This document shows positions 43,133-51,505 of a DNA stretch of 64,000 nt, piece by piece (within the stretch, counting starts at the first letter, position 1; each line of letters opens with the position of its first letter). The position numbers and the translations under genes are program-made. The notes below the pieces were generated by a model. The model worked only from the letters and a program-made list of their open reading frames with translations, had not been told where the DNA came from and made no database searches. This DNA is from Clostridium_AD frigoriphilum. Its GTDB lineage: Bacteria > Bacillota > Clostridia > Clostridiales > Clostridiaceae. Where the stretch lies: positions 26,608 through 90,607 of the forward strand of contig NZ_JAZHFS010000021.1 of NCBI RefSeq assembly GCF_036541405.1. Reading direction: 5' to 3'.

Positions 43133-44973
43133 GCCAAAGTTCTATTGTATGTAGGAACTATTTCTCCTATTTTTTCAATTAACAGTTGTACATCATCTTT
43201 CTCAATAATCACTGCGAGCTCCAACATTTTCTCTTTCATTACACTTAAATCAGTAAATGTTGGTTTTCCTATAAATATTTTTTCATGTTTAGTGTTTGTA
43301 AGTCCTTCTTCACTCATTAAGAGCTCTTCATAAAGCTTTTCTCCCGGCCTTAGTCCCGTGACTTCAATCTTTATGTCTTTATCTGGAACAAAACCTGAAA
43401 GTTTTATTAAATCCCATGCCAAATCATATATTTTAACAGGCTTTCCCATATCTAACACGAATATTTCTCCACCTTGTGCATACGCTCCAGATTGAAGCAC
43501 TAATTGTGCAGCTTCGGGTATTGTCATAAAAAATCTTGTTATATCTTTATGAGTAAGTGTAACTGGTCCACCATGTTCTATTTGTTTTTTAAATAGTGGT
43601 ATAACTGACCCATTACTTCCTAGTACATTTCCAAATCTTACTGCTACAAAATGTGTTTTACTTATTTTATCCATTGATTGTATAATCATTTCACACATTC
43701 TTTTAGTTGCACCCATAACATTTGTTGGGTTTACCGCTTTGTCTGTAGATATCATAACAAATCTTTCTACATTAAATTTATGAGCACATTCAGCTACATT
43801 ATATGTTCCAAATACATTGTTTTTTATAGCCTCCATTGGGCTATTTTCCATTAGTGGGACATGTTTATGCGCCGCAGCATGGAAAACTATATTTGGTGAA
43901 TATTTTTTAAAAACATCTTCCAGCCTATCCTTATCTCTAACTGATCCTATAAGCACCAATAAATCTAATTTTGGATACTTATACTCAAGTTCCATTTGTA
44001 GGTCGTAAGCATTGTTTTCATATATATCAAATACAATTAATTGTTTTGGATTAAACTTTATAATTTGACGACAGAGTTCTGAACCAATTGACCCACCGCC
44101 ACCTGTTACCAGTATTGTTTTATTAGTTATATAACTTGTTATGCCTTGCATATCGAGCTTTACTGCTTTACGTCCTAATAAATCCTCGATCTCAACTTTT
44201 CGAATTTGATTTAATGAAACTTTACCATTTATTATTTCATACATACCTGGAATAATTTCTATTTTACAATTCGTTTTCTTACATATCTCGAGTATTTCTT
44301 TTTTATCTTCGTCATCTATTGTTGGAATAGCTATAAGTATTGTTTCTATGTTCTTTTCTATTACTATTTTAGGAATATCTTTTCGATTTCCAAGTACCTT
44401 TACTCCAGCAATATTATTTCCTTTTTTATAGACTTCATCATCAATTACAGCTATTGGCATGTATTTACTCTGACTACTACTTTTCATTTCTTTTATAACC
44501 ATAGCTGCAGCCGATCCGGCACCAATTATCATTACTCTTGATTGAACAATTTTACTGGCATTACAATTTATCATACTTTCAAATCTACCGTAAACTCTAA
44601 ATGACATTCTAAAACCGACTATAAAAATAATACTAAAAGCACAAGCTATTATACTTACTCCATAAGCGAATGAATGTCCAATAATTCTAACAAAAGCAAT
44701 CATCACAATATTAGAAGTAAGGCACGCACCAATAATAAGCATAAATTCATCAATACTTGCATATCTCCAAAGACTTTCGTAAAGCTTAAAAATATAAAAA
44801 CAAGTTATGTAAATAACTGTTACAATTAATGCTATTTCTTTGTAACTACTTGAATAAAATCTGAAATTTTTATAATTATATATAAAAAAGAAAGCTAATA
44901 TATATGCTAAATTTATTAAAACTGCATCGCTTAACATCAATATTGGTAATTTCCATTTTCCTAAAACTTTCAT
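43114..44973 (-). CDS. CapD/FlaA1-like membrane nucleotide-sugar 4,6-dehydratase
   Basis: Four N-terminal membrane segments, a first Rossmann domain (MIIGAGSAAAMVIKEM), then the catalytic one: ILVTGGGGSIGSELCRQI, FHAAAHKHVPLMENSP, ISTDKAVNPTNVMGATKR and VRFGNVLGSNGSVIPLF. This is the long form related to WbpM/PglF, which acts on UDP-GlcNAc. It would supply the sugar loaded by the phosphoglycosyl transferase downstream. ATG 44973 follows GAGGG. Its last residues (ESAME) are encoded inside the hairpin array. Confidence 0.9.
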   Translation of the reverse strand: MKVLGKWKLPILMLSDAVLINLAYILAFFFIYNYKNFRFYSSSYKEIALIVTVIYITCFYIFKLYESLWRYASIDEFMLIIGACLTSNIVMIAFVRIIGHSFAYGVSIIACAFSIIFIVGFRMSFRVYGRFESMINCNASKIVQSRVMIIGAGSAAAMVIKEMKSSSQSKYMPIAVIDDEVYKKGNNIAGVKVLGNRKDIPKIVIEKNIETILIAIPTIDDEDKKEILEICKKTNCKIEIIPGMYEIINGKVSLNQIRKVEIEDLLGRKAVKLDMQGITSYITNKTILVTGGGGSIGSELCRQIIKFNPKQLIVFDIYENNAYDLQMELEYKYPKLDLLVLIGSVRDKDRLEDVFKKYSPNIVFHAAAHKHVPLMENSPMEAIKNNVFGTYNVAECAHKFNVERFVMISTDKAVNPTNVMGATKRMCEMIIQSMDKISKTHFVAVRFGNVLGSNGSVIPLFKKQIEHGGPVTLTHKDITRFFMTIPEAAQLVLQSGAYAQGGEIFVLDMGKPVKIYDLAWDLIKLSGFVPDKDIKIEVTGLRPGEKLYEELLMSEEGLTNTKHEKIFIGKPTFTDLSVMKEKMLELAVIIEKDDVQLLIEKIGEIVPTYNRTLAESAME

Positions 44974-45038
44974 AGAATCCCTCACTTTATCAAATTATAG
45001 ATAATATTAAATTTCTTATTATTTTGCTTTTTTCTGAT

Positions 45039-45743
45039 CTACTCACCTTTGATGGTTTCACCATACTTATACTCATAGTTATAGTAACCTTTCTTTTTAA
45101 GATCCACTTTATTAAGTACTATACCCAATATTTTAGCATTTACCTTTTCAAGTAGTCCCTTGGCTTTTACAGCTGCATCACGTTCTGCTTCCTTTGAAGA
45201 TACAACTAGGAGGCATCCATCTGTATACTGAGCTAAAATTTGTGCATCTGTAACTAATATTATTGGAGGAGTATCTAAAATTATATAATCATATGTTTTC
45301 TTTAACTCCTCGATGAAATTTTTCATTTTAGCTGATCCTAAAAGTTCCGCGGGGTTTGGTGGTCTTGTACCTGAAGTTAAAACATGAAGGTTTGGTTGTA
45401 CTGTCTCATGAATGCCTATATTTATATTTACTTTACCATCATCCGCATCATTTACCAGCATGTTAGATAAACCCTTTTCGTTAGAAAATCCAAAAACCTT
45501 ATGTACTTGTGGTTTTCTTTGGTCACAATCTATTAATAAAGTCTTATTGCCACCTTGAGCCATAACCATAGCCAAATTTGAAGAAGTTGTAGTTTTTCCT
45601 TCTCCTGGTCCTGAACTAGTTAGAAGTAATGTTTTAATTTTTTTATCAAAAGAGGAGAACTGAATATTAGTCCTAAGAGTTCTATATGCCTCTGACATTG
45701 GTGAGTTAGGTTCCTTAAATGTTATTAAATCTAATTCTTTCAT
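45039..45743 (-). CDS. cpsD: Bacterial tyrosine kinase (CpsD/EpsB type)
   Basis: Cytoplasmic BY-kinase that pairs with CpsC to control chain length and export. Walker A SSGPGEGKTTTSSNLA, Walker A' LLIDCDQRKP and Walker B YIILDTPP are present. The C-terminal Tyr cluster (GYYNYEYKYGE) is the autophosphorylation tail. ATG 45743 has AGG 11 bases upstream; a GTG 9 bases before it is also in frame. Confidence 0.92.
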   Translation of the reverse strand: MKELDLITFKEPNSPMSEAYRTLRTNIQFSSFDKKIKTLLLTSSGPGEGKTTTSSNLAMVMAQGGNKTLLIDCDQRKPQVHKVFGFSNEKGLSNMLVNDADDGKVNINIGIHETVQPNLHVLTSGTRPPNPAELLGSAKMKNFIEELKKTYDYIILDTPPIILVTDAQILAQYTDGCLLVVSSKEAERDAAVKAKGLLEKVNAKILGIVLNKVDLKKKGYYNYEYKYGETIKGE

Positions 45744-45770
45744 TTGATTCACTACCTTTACTAATTATTT

Positions 45771-46538
45771 TTAATGTTTGAATATCTGAAAAATACTTTT
45801 CTTTTTCTTTATTTTCTCCATATTTGCTTCTATGTCCTTATCTAATAACATAAGTTCTAAATTACTAGATACCTTTTTCTCTATATCCCTATCTAAAAAT
45901 GTCGCTTCTCTAAATCCCTCGTTAAGGCCAGGGCATCTTCTATTTATAGAATGTGCATCTGACGCAATAAAATTTACCAAACCCTCTTTAACAAGTAACT
46001 TGGCACACTTTTGAACTTTTTTCCCAAATAAGCCTTGCAAACTTCCAGTATTAATCTGAAACAAACATCCCTCATCTATAAAATCATTTATAGCAGGAAG
46101 CGATTCTATTATGTATTCATATCTTTCTGGATGTGCAAGTATAGGTTTAATACCCAGAACCCTTAGCTCATAAATTAGATCTAGAGCATCATTTGGTAAT
46201 TTATCCATTGGAAATTCAATAAGCATATAACTCGTTTCATTTATTCCTTTAATTTTTTTCTCTTTGCACAAATTTAGTGCATACTTATCTAGCATAACTT
46301 CTTGTCCTAGTAGTACTTCTATCTTTAAGCCTGCATTTTTAGAGACAAGCTTCACTTCTTGATACACGTTAAAAATCTTTTCATAATGATTTTCGTATCT
46401 ACCCCTTATATAATGAGGAGTGGCTACTATAGTTTTGGTGCCTTTTTCTTCTGCCATCTTTAGCATCTTAATGCTCATTTCCATATCCTTTGAGCCATCA
46501 TCAATACCTGGGAGTATATGACTATGTATATCAATCAT
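45771..46538 (-). CDS. cpsB: PHP-type tyrosine-protein phosphatase (CpsB/CapC type)
   Basis: Manganese-dependent phosphatase that dephosphorylates CpsD. MIDIHSHILPGIDDGSKDM has the HxH metal ligands, ILAHPERY and ASDAHS complete the PHP site. 255 residues, the usual length. It is between cpsC and cpsD. Confidence 0.92.
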   Translation of the reverse strand: MIDIHSHILPGIDDGSKDMEMSIKMLKMAEEKGTKTIVATPHYIRGRYENHYEKIFNVYQEVKLVSKNAGLKIEVLLGQEVMLDKYALNLCKEKKIKGINETSYMLIEFPMDKLPNDALDLIYELRVLGIKPILAHPERYEYIIESLPAINDFIDEGCLFQINTGSLQGLFGKKVQKCAKLLVKEGLVNFIASDAHSINRRCPGLNEGFREATFLDRDIEKKVSSNLELMLLDKDIEANMEKIKKKKSIFQIFKH

Positions 46539-46550
46539 TCCATCGCCTTC

Positions 46551-47246
46551 TTACTTTTTATCTTCTATTATTCTAGGTATTACTCCAAGGACTGGTAACC
46601 CTAAGTATTTTTCTACATCGCTTTCGGTTTTTATAGTGTTATCCATGTATTCAAGTAGAAACACAACTCCAAGTGAAAGCATTAACCCTAAAAAAAGACC
46701 AATAACCAAGTTTAATTTCTTGTTAGGGCTAATAGGATTTAAAGGAATAACGGCCTTATCCATTACTTGTATATCTCCACCTGTAGGATAAACCTTCTTT
46801 GTAGATTCTACAAAAGAGGTTGAAATAGCATTTACAGTCTTAAACACCTCTTCTGGGTCTTTACCCTTAGCTGTAATCATTAAAATTTGAGTTCCGGTTT
46901 TTGGAGTGACAGTAACGCCAGCTTTAATCTGATCTATTGTTAAATTACCCTTTAATTCATCAAGGGCACCTCGAGCTACTAAATCAGACTTAGCAATTTC
47001 GCTATATGTTATAAGTAAATTTTGATACATAGTTATATCACTATTTAGTTGTGCTGATTGATTAGTGGTAGCCTGTGGCTTACCTACTATTATACTTGTG
47101 CTTGCTTCGTATGTTGGTTTTATAACAAAAAAGCTTAATATACCTGCAATTATTACAGTAGCAAGCGTTATGGTACCTATTAACAATAATCGTTCTTTTA
47201 TTATTGTTAAATAATCTTCAATACTAATATTTATTTCTTCATTCAT
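46551..47246 (-). CDS. cpsC: Polysaccharide co-polymerase / chain-length regulator (CpsC/Wzz)
   Basis: Two membrane segments (about 20-40 and 175-195) flank an outside domain (EASTSIIVGKPQATTNQ, TPKTGTQILMITAKGKDPE), with the Pro-rich NPISPNKKLN before the second segment, as in Wzz. The short cytoplasmic tail activates CpsD. It is the first gene of the operon. Confidence 0.92.
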   Translation of the reverse strand: MNEEINISIEDYLTIIKERLLLIGTITLATVIIAGILSFFVIKPTYEASTSIIVGKPQATTNQSAQLNSDITMYQNLLITYSEIAKSDLVARGALDELKGNLTIDQIKAGVTVTPKTGTQILMITAKGKDPEEVFKTVNAISTSFVESTKKVYPTGGDIQVMDKAVIPLNPISPNKKLNLVIGLFLGLMLSLGVVFLLEYMDNTIKTESDVEKYLGLPVLGVIPRIIEDKK

Positions 47247-47281
47247 CTACAGTTCCCCCCAGTAAAAGTTCATATGTCCAT

Positions 47282-47310
47282 ATTATATCATTATTTACTT
47301 GTGAGGTAAA
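47282..47310 (-). promoter_or_regulatory. Probable promoter of the capsule operon
   Basis: On the minus strand TTTACC (47305-47310) is 17 bases from a perfect TATAAT (47282-47287), about 36 bases before cpsC. The -35 box is weak. Confidence 0.55.
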
Positions 47311-47402
47311 TAATCCCTTCTAAAAAAGGAAAATAGGCATCTATGTTGAATTATACATGTAGGGTTTAATAAAAAGATCACTACATTTAAGGGGGATTCA
47401 AA

Positions 47403-49100
47403 TTGCGTAAAAAAATTATTACATCATTATTTATATTAGTATTCCTAATAGTGCAAATTATAGTACCAACTAATATTGCCCATGCAGCTATTACTCAAAC
47501 TCTTACACTGGGTAGCACGGTTACTAGCGACATTGTCTCATCTAATGACCAAGATATATACAAAATCATACTTCCCACGGATGGTAAACTCAATATCAAA
47601 ATGATTACATCAAATAATAAAATAAATTTAAATTTAAAGGATGATAGTGGCAAGCAAGTATTATCTTATTATCCAAGTTTAGGAAATGGTAATTCATCTA
47701 CAACATGGTCCTTGCCTATTGATTTAAGCGCAGGTACTTATTATTTTACTGTTATAAAATATGTTTCAGATACTGTAAACTATAGTCTTGGAGTTAATTT
47801 TACAGGGGTTAATACAAACGATGTAGAACCTAACAATGGTCCACTAACTGCGCAACCATTAACTTTAAATTCGGATCCACTCACAGGATTTATATCCGCC
47901 AATGATGACCAGGATACGTATAAATTTACACTCCCACTCTCTGGCAGAATTGATGTCAAAATGCTTTCATCAATATACGGAGTAAATTTAAATTTAAATG
48001 ATAATGATGGCAAGCAAATATTTTCTAATTACGTAGGTTCGGGATCTGAACAATCTCCAAAGACATGGACACAACTTATTGATTTGAAAGCAGGAACTTA
48101 TTATATAAGTGTTTTAAAACAAGGCACTAGCCTATTAAACAATAATTCAAATACAGGTAAGTATACTCTTGCAGTTAATTATACCCCTGTATATAGCGAT
48201 GATGTAGAGCCTAATAATGGTACCTTAACTGCTCAACCATTAAATCTAAATTCTAATACTATCATTGGATTTATAGCATGTAATGATGACCAAAACACCT
48301 ATAAAATAATTCTTCCAATAGATGGAGAAATTACTTTAAAAATGATTTCCTCAATTTATGAAGTAAATGCAAACTTAGCAGATAGTGACGGCAATCAAAT
48401 ATTCTCATCGCGCATTCGTTATGGATCGGATGCAACTCCTAAAACATGGTCGCAATCTGTTTCCTTAAAAGCAGGCACTTATTATTTTAGCGCTCTAAAA
48501 CAACCTTCAGGCCTTTTAAACAATAATTTAAACACTGGAAAATATACTGTCGCAGTTACAGCAGATGGTCAACCAGCACAATCATCAATACCAGTTTCTA
48601 CACTGCCTGTTAGTTCAGATGCAATCACGATTTCAAACAATCCAGTAGGAACCTTAGATGTTGTAACTTTAAAAAATTATCTGTTCACAGATGGTGACAA
48701 GATAACTATATATTCAGATGCTTTTTCTCAAAAGACAATAGGATCCGGAACTATAAATTCAAACCAATATAGATCTACAATAACTACCTCTGAGCCATTA
48801 GCACAAGCGGGTGGTTATGTATATGTAACAGTAACAAGCTTATACAAAACTGAAAGTTCAAGATTAGGCATTCAGTATAATAAAAAATCAGCTTATACTT
48901 CGACTGATTTAAACGGTATGCCTGCCGGAACTGTTTTAATAGGAACTAAATCTTATACCCTTGAATATGCTAACAATTCAGCTAATAGTGCCGAAATTAG
49001 TAATGCGATAGTTACTGGTGGAGATATTTATGTTAAAAATTTCTCAGGAAATTGGATAAATAATCTTACAGGTAAAACTGTAGACTCAAGTAATATGTAA
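47403..49100 (+). CDS. Secreted protein with three PPC domains and C-terminal module A
   Basis: TTG start after a GGGGG site. A signal peptide (to about residue 27) is followed by three pre-peptidase C-terminal (PPC) domains, each with D-Q-[DN]-x-Y-K near its start and LKAGTYY-type endings (SAGTYYFTV, KAGTYYISV, KAGTYYFSA); DVEPNNG links precede the second and third. An Ig-like region comes next, and module A closes the protein (GTVLIGTKSYTLEYAN ... GGDIYVKNFSGNW). In the other module-A proteins it is next to the signal peptide, so position is not fixed. PPC domains often accompany secreted peptidases, but none is present here. Confidence 0.8.
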   Translation: MRKKIITSLFILVFLIVQIIVPTNIAHAAITQTLTLGSTVTSDIVSSNDQDIYKIILPTDGKLNIKMITSNNKINLNLKDDSGKQVLSYYPSLGNGNSSTTWSLPIDLSAGTYYFTVIKYVSDTVNYSLGVNFTGVNTNDVEPNNGPLTAQPLTLNSDPLTGFISANDDQDTYKFTLPLSGRIDVKMLSSIYGVNLNLNDNDGKQIFSNYVGSGSEQSPKTWTQLIDLKAGTYYISVLKQGTSLLNNNSNTGKYTLAVNYTPVYSDDVEPNNGTLTAQPLNLNSNTIIGFIACNDDQNTYKIILPIDGEITLKMISSIYEVNANLADSDGNQIFSSRIRYGSDATPKTWSQSVSLKAGTYYFSALKQPSGLLNNNLNTGKYTVAVTADGQPAQSSIPVSTLPVSSDAITISNNPVGTLDVVTLKNYLFTDGDKITIYSDAFSQKTIGSGTINSNQYRSTITTSEPLAQAGGYVYVTVTSLYKTESSRLGIQYNKKSAYTSTDLNGMPAGTVLIGTKSYTLEYANNSANSAEISNAIVTGGDIYVKNFSGNWINNLTGKTVDSSNM

Positions 49101-49119
49101 TACCCCAAAGGTTTAACGT

Positions 49120-49159
49120 AAAAACGACTAGACTGATTTATATCAGTCTAGTCGTTTTT
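49120..49159. terminator. Bidirectional terminator between convergent genes
   Basis: AAAAACGACTAGACTGA pairs perfectly with TCAGTCTAGTCGTTTTT around a short loop. Confidence 0.92.
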
Positions 49160-49162
49160 ATT

Positions 49163-49175
49163 TACCCCAGGGGTA
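49163..49175. repeat. 13-bp palindrome, left of module-A gene
   Basis: TACCCCAGGGGTA. Its exact inverse TACCCCTGGGGTA is at 50213-50225, on the other side of the gene at 49177-50118. Confidence 0.6.
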
Positions 49176-49176
49176 T

Positions 49177-50118
49177 TTAGTTAGCAGTTATAGTAATTGT
49201 TTTTGTTGATGCGTTTCCAGCTGCATCAGTAAGTGTTACATTTAATGTAATGCTATTACCTAATAGACCAAGGTAACCTTTTAAAGTTCCTACAGATACA
49301 CCAGCTGCGCTAGGAGCATATGACCCAAGTAGATCAGCTACAGGAATAGTAACATCACCAGCATCATTTATTGTAAAAGTTTTAGTTTTTCCCATACAAG
49401 TGATTTTTGCAGTGGCTTTTTCACTAGTATTAAGTTTTACAGCAGTAAACATATCAGTTGATTTTGCTAAGCCTAAGCTCACTTTAAAATTACCACTGGC
49501 ATCCTTAGTAGCTAGAACTGGTTGTCCAATAGTTAAAGATACTGAATTAAGAATTGGAGCAGTTACATCTGCACTTGGAGTAGTTACAATCGGACTAGTT
49601 GGATTTGTAACTTTAATCAGATTTAAACGTGCTAATAAATCTGCTCTTATTTTACCTGGTGCCGCATCAGTAAGTAATGCATTAACAGAAATCTTTGCGG
49701 TGTCTACATCTGTTTGTAGTTTGCTAATTTCAGCTTTAACTACTGCTTGCGTAGCTGCTAAAATTTGAGCAGCAGAGTTTATTGCAGTTGTAACCTTAGC
49801 GTCTAAATCCGCAGCATCAAAACTTATTTTCTGCGTAGCATTTTTGTAAATTACAGCTGGTATAGAATTTATTGACGCAGCTAATCCATTAACATTGCTG
49901 ATCCATTCTCCATTGAAATTTTTAACATAAACCATTCCACCATCAACTATTGCACTAGTGATTTCTTTGAAATTTGCTGGATCATTAGCATAACTTAAAT
50001 CAAATGCTTTTGTTCCTATTACAACTGTGCCACTCCCCATTGCACCAAACGCTGAGATAGTCGTAGTTGACGCTATCATAACAGAAGCAAGGAATGAACC
50101 TATAATTTTCTTATTCAT
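49177..50118 (-). CDS. Secreted protein with module A and shared C-terminal domain
   Basis: A signal peptide (ISAFGAM) is followed by module A (about 30-75, GTVVIGTKAFDLSYAND ... VYVKNFNGEW) and by the same IPAVIYKNAT continuation as in the protein at 1-1848. A helical linker leads to a C-terminal domain (about 190-313: NFKVSLGLAKSTDMFTAVKL ... GVSVGTLKGYLGL ... TLTDAAGN) that is also found in the module-B protein at 55829-56644. Function unknown. Confidence 0.73.
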   Translation of the reverse strand: MNKKIIGSFLASVMIASTTTISAFGAMGSGTVVIGTKAFDLSYANDPANFKEITSAIVDGGMVYVKNFNGEWISNVNGLAASINSIPAVIYKNATQKISFDAADLDAKVTTAINSAAQILAATQAVVKAEISKLQTDVDTAKISVNALLTDAAPGKIRADLLARLNLIKVTNPTSPIVTTPSADVTAPILNSVSLTIGQPVLATKDASGNFKVSLGLAKSTDMFTAVKLNTSEKATAKITCMGKTKTFTINDAGDVTIPVADLLGSYAPSAAGVSVGTLKGYLGLLGNSITLNVTLTDAAGNASTKTITITAN

Positions 50119-50212
50119 GTATTTATACCCCCATTTTCAATTTTATGTTATACATATATTAATATAATTCTATAACGGGGCGCTTAATTCCTCTTTATTT
50201 CGATAAATATTT

Positions 50213-50225
50213 TACCCCTGGGGTA
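50213..50225. repeat. 13-bp palindrome, right of module-A gene
   Basis: TACCCCTGGGGTA, the inverse complement of the copy at 49163-49175. Confidence 0.6.
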
Positions 50226-50242
50226 ATTGTTTTTTGTCCTAC

Positions 50243-51073
50243 TTACCTAACAACATATGTAAGCGATTGCTGCACGCCAGCTAACCCTTCTTTATCACTA
50301 CAATTTATTCTTACCATATGCCCACCTAATGTTTCTGTATTTAATACTATGTAACACTGAATGCTAGAATTGCCCACTTCTACCCCATCCAAAGATACTC
50401 TTACATTTGTTGTTGTTTTATCTTCATCTACTGCTTCAACTAACACGTATATACGATCACCTTGTTTAAACGTTAACCCAGATGTTAAACCAGTTACCTT
50501 AACACTAGGCGGATTGTTCACAACTATTGTCTTCTTCTTATATCTCAGCATAACAGTTTGATCAAGGCTCGTAAATTTACCGGTAAAAGTGGTGTCTGCC
50601 AAAACAAAATCATACCCTTCAATTACACTTATATAACCTACACACTCACTACCAACCTTACCTTTTCTGGAAACTGGATCCATTAATTGCACATCAGTAT
50701 CAACATCTACTGCCTTAAATATTATGTTTCCCTGCGTACCTTCCTGTGAAGGCTGCGTCTCAACTTCTACACCATTGAATGTTTTAACTTCTAATTTGTT
50801 TATTATACTAACTTCGACTACCTTTCCCGACGAATTATTTGTCCACTCGCTGCCAGTGGTTTTTATATATATATCACCTAAATTTTCTGTGATAGCCTTT
50901 GTTATTTCAACTTCTTTCTTTTGGTCATTAGCATAGTCTAATGTATAAAGTTTAGTCCCTATCATAATAGAAAAGTCCGGTACTGAATATTTATCCAGTT
51001 CAACTGCACTTGCAGAAATGCTTGACATGGCAATCATTAACATCAAGACTAAAAACCCTTTCAGTTTATTCAA
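50243..51073 (-). CDS. Secreted protein with module A
   Basis: TTG at 51073 is chosen because AGGGGGG is 6-7 bases upstream; the frame is open to 51136 but without signal. The signal peptide ends SISASAVEL. Module A spans about 32-80 (FSIMIGTKLYTLDYAND ... GDIYIKTTGSEW). The rest has two beta-rich domains, the last (PSVKVTGLTSGLTFKQGDR ... VRINCSDKEGL) resembling an Ig/cadherin-like fold. No anchor motif. Confidence 0.7.
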   Translation of the reverse strand: MNKLKGFLVLMLMIAMSSISASAVELDKYSVPDFSIMIGTKLYTLDYANDQKKEVEITKAITENLGDIYIKTTGSEWTNNSSGKVVEVSIINKLEVKTFNGVEVETQPSQEGTQGNIIFKAVDVDTDVQLMDPVSRKGKVGSECVGYISVIEGYDFVLADTTFTGKFTSLDQTVMLRYKKKTIVVNNPPSVKVTGLTSGLTFKQGDRIYVLVEAVDEDKTTTNVRVSLDGVEVGNSSIQCYIVLNTETLGGHMVRINCSDKEGLAGVQQSLTYVVR

Positions 51074-51203
51074 TTTATACCCCCCTAACGAATCAATTTC
51101 TATCTTTATTTTACTTGAAATTTTTAACATTAGCAACTGATATTTGTTATAAATATATTCATTGATTCATTTTTATGTTACCTGTTATTTATATAATGAA
51201 CTG

Positions 51204-51231
51204 AAAAAAGAACCGCCATTTCTGACGATTC
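51204..51231 (-). terminator. Terminator of the decayed secreted-protein gene
   Basis: GAATCGTC and GGCGGTTC arms with a T-run on the minus strand. The sequence is almost the same as the terminators at 55691-55720 and 56746-56772. Confidence 0.7.
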
Positions 51232-51252
51232 ATGGTCATAATTTATATTATA

Positions 51253-51470
51253 CTACTCAATTGCCTTAACCCCAAAATCAACTGTTGTGGTGCCCCCCCG
51301 TGGGTGTAAGTGTTGTCTTTATATTTGACTAAATCATTTCTATTGTTGAACCAGAAAGACTATTAAATTTGTCATTTACCTGACTTACATCGTATATATC
51401 CGCATCTACCGCATAAGCAGGCAGACTAAAATAAACTGCAATTATTGCAAACTTTAATATTCCCACACAT
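51253..51470 (-). pseudogene. Decayed short secreted-protein gene related to the module-B cluster
   Basis: An ATG at 51470 has AGGGGA upstream but its frame stops at once. One base out of frame is a signal peptide (FAIIAVYFSLPAYAVDAD), then a stop at 51329. After a run of seven G the frame TTVDFGVKAIE-stop ends at 51253. This matches the end of the gene at 56820 (VVDFGVKSIE), and the terminator is shared, so this is an inactivated relative. Confidence 0.6.
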
Positions 51471-51505
51471 AATTTTTATTTCCCCTGATTATTCTTATAT
51501 AATAC

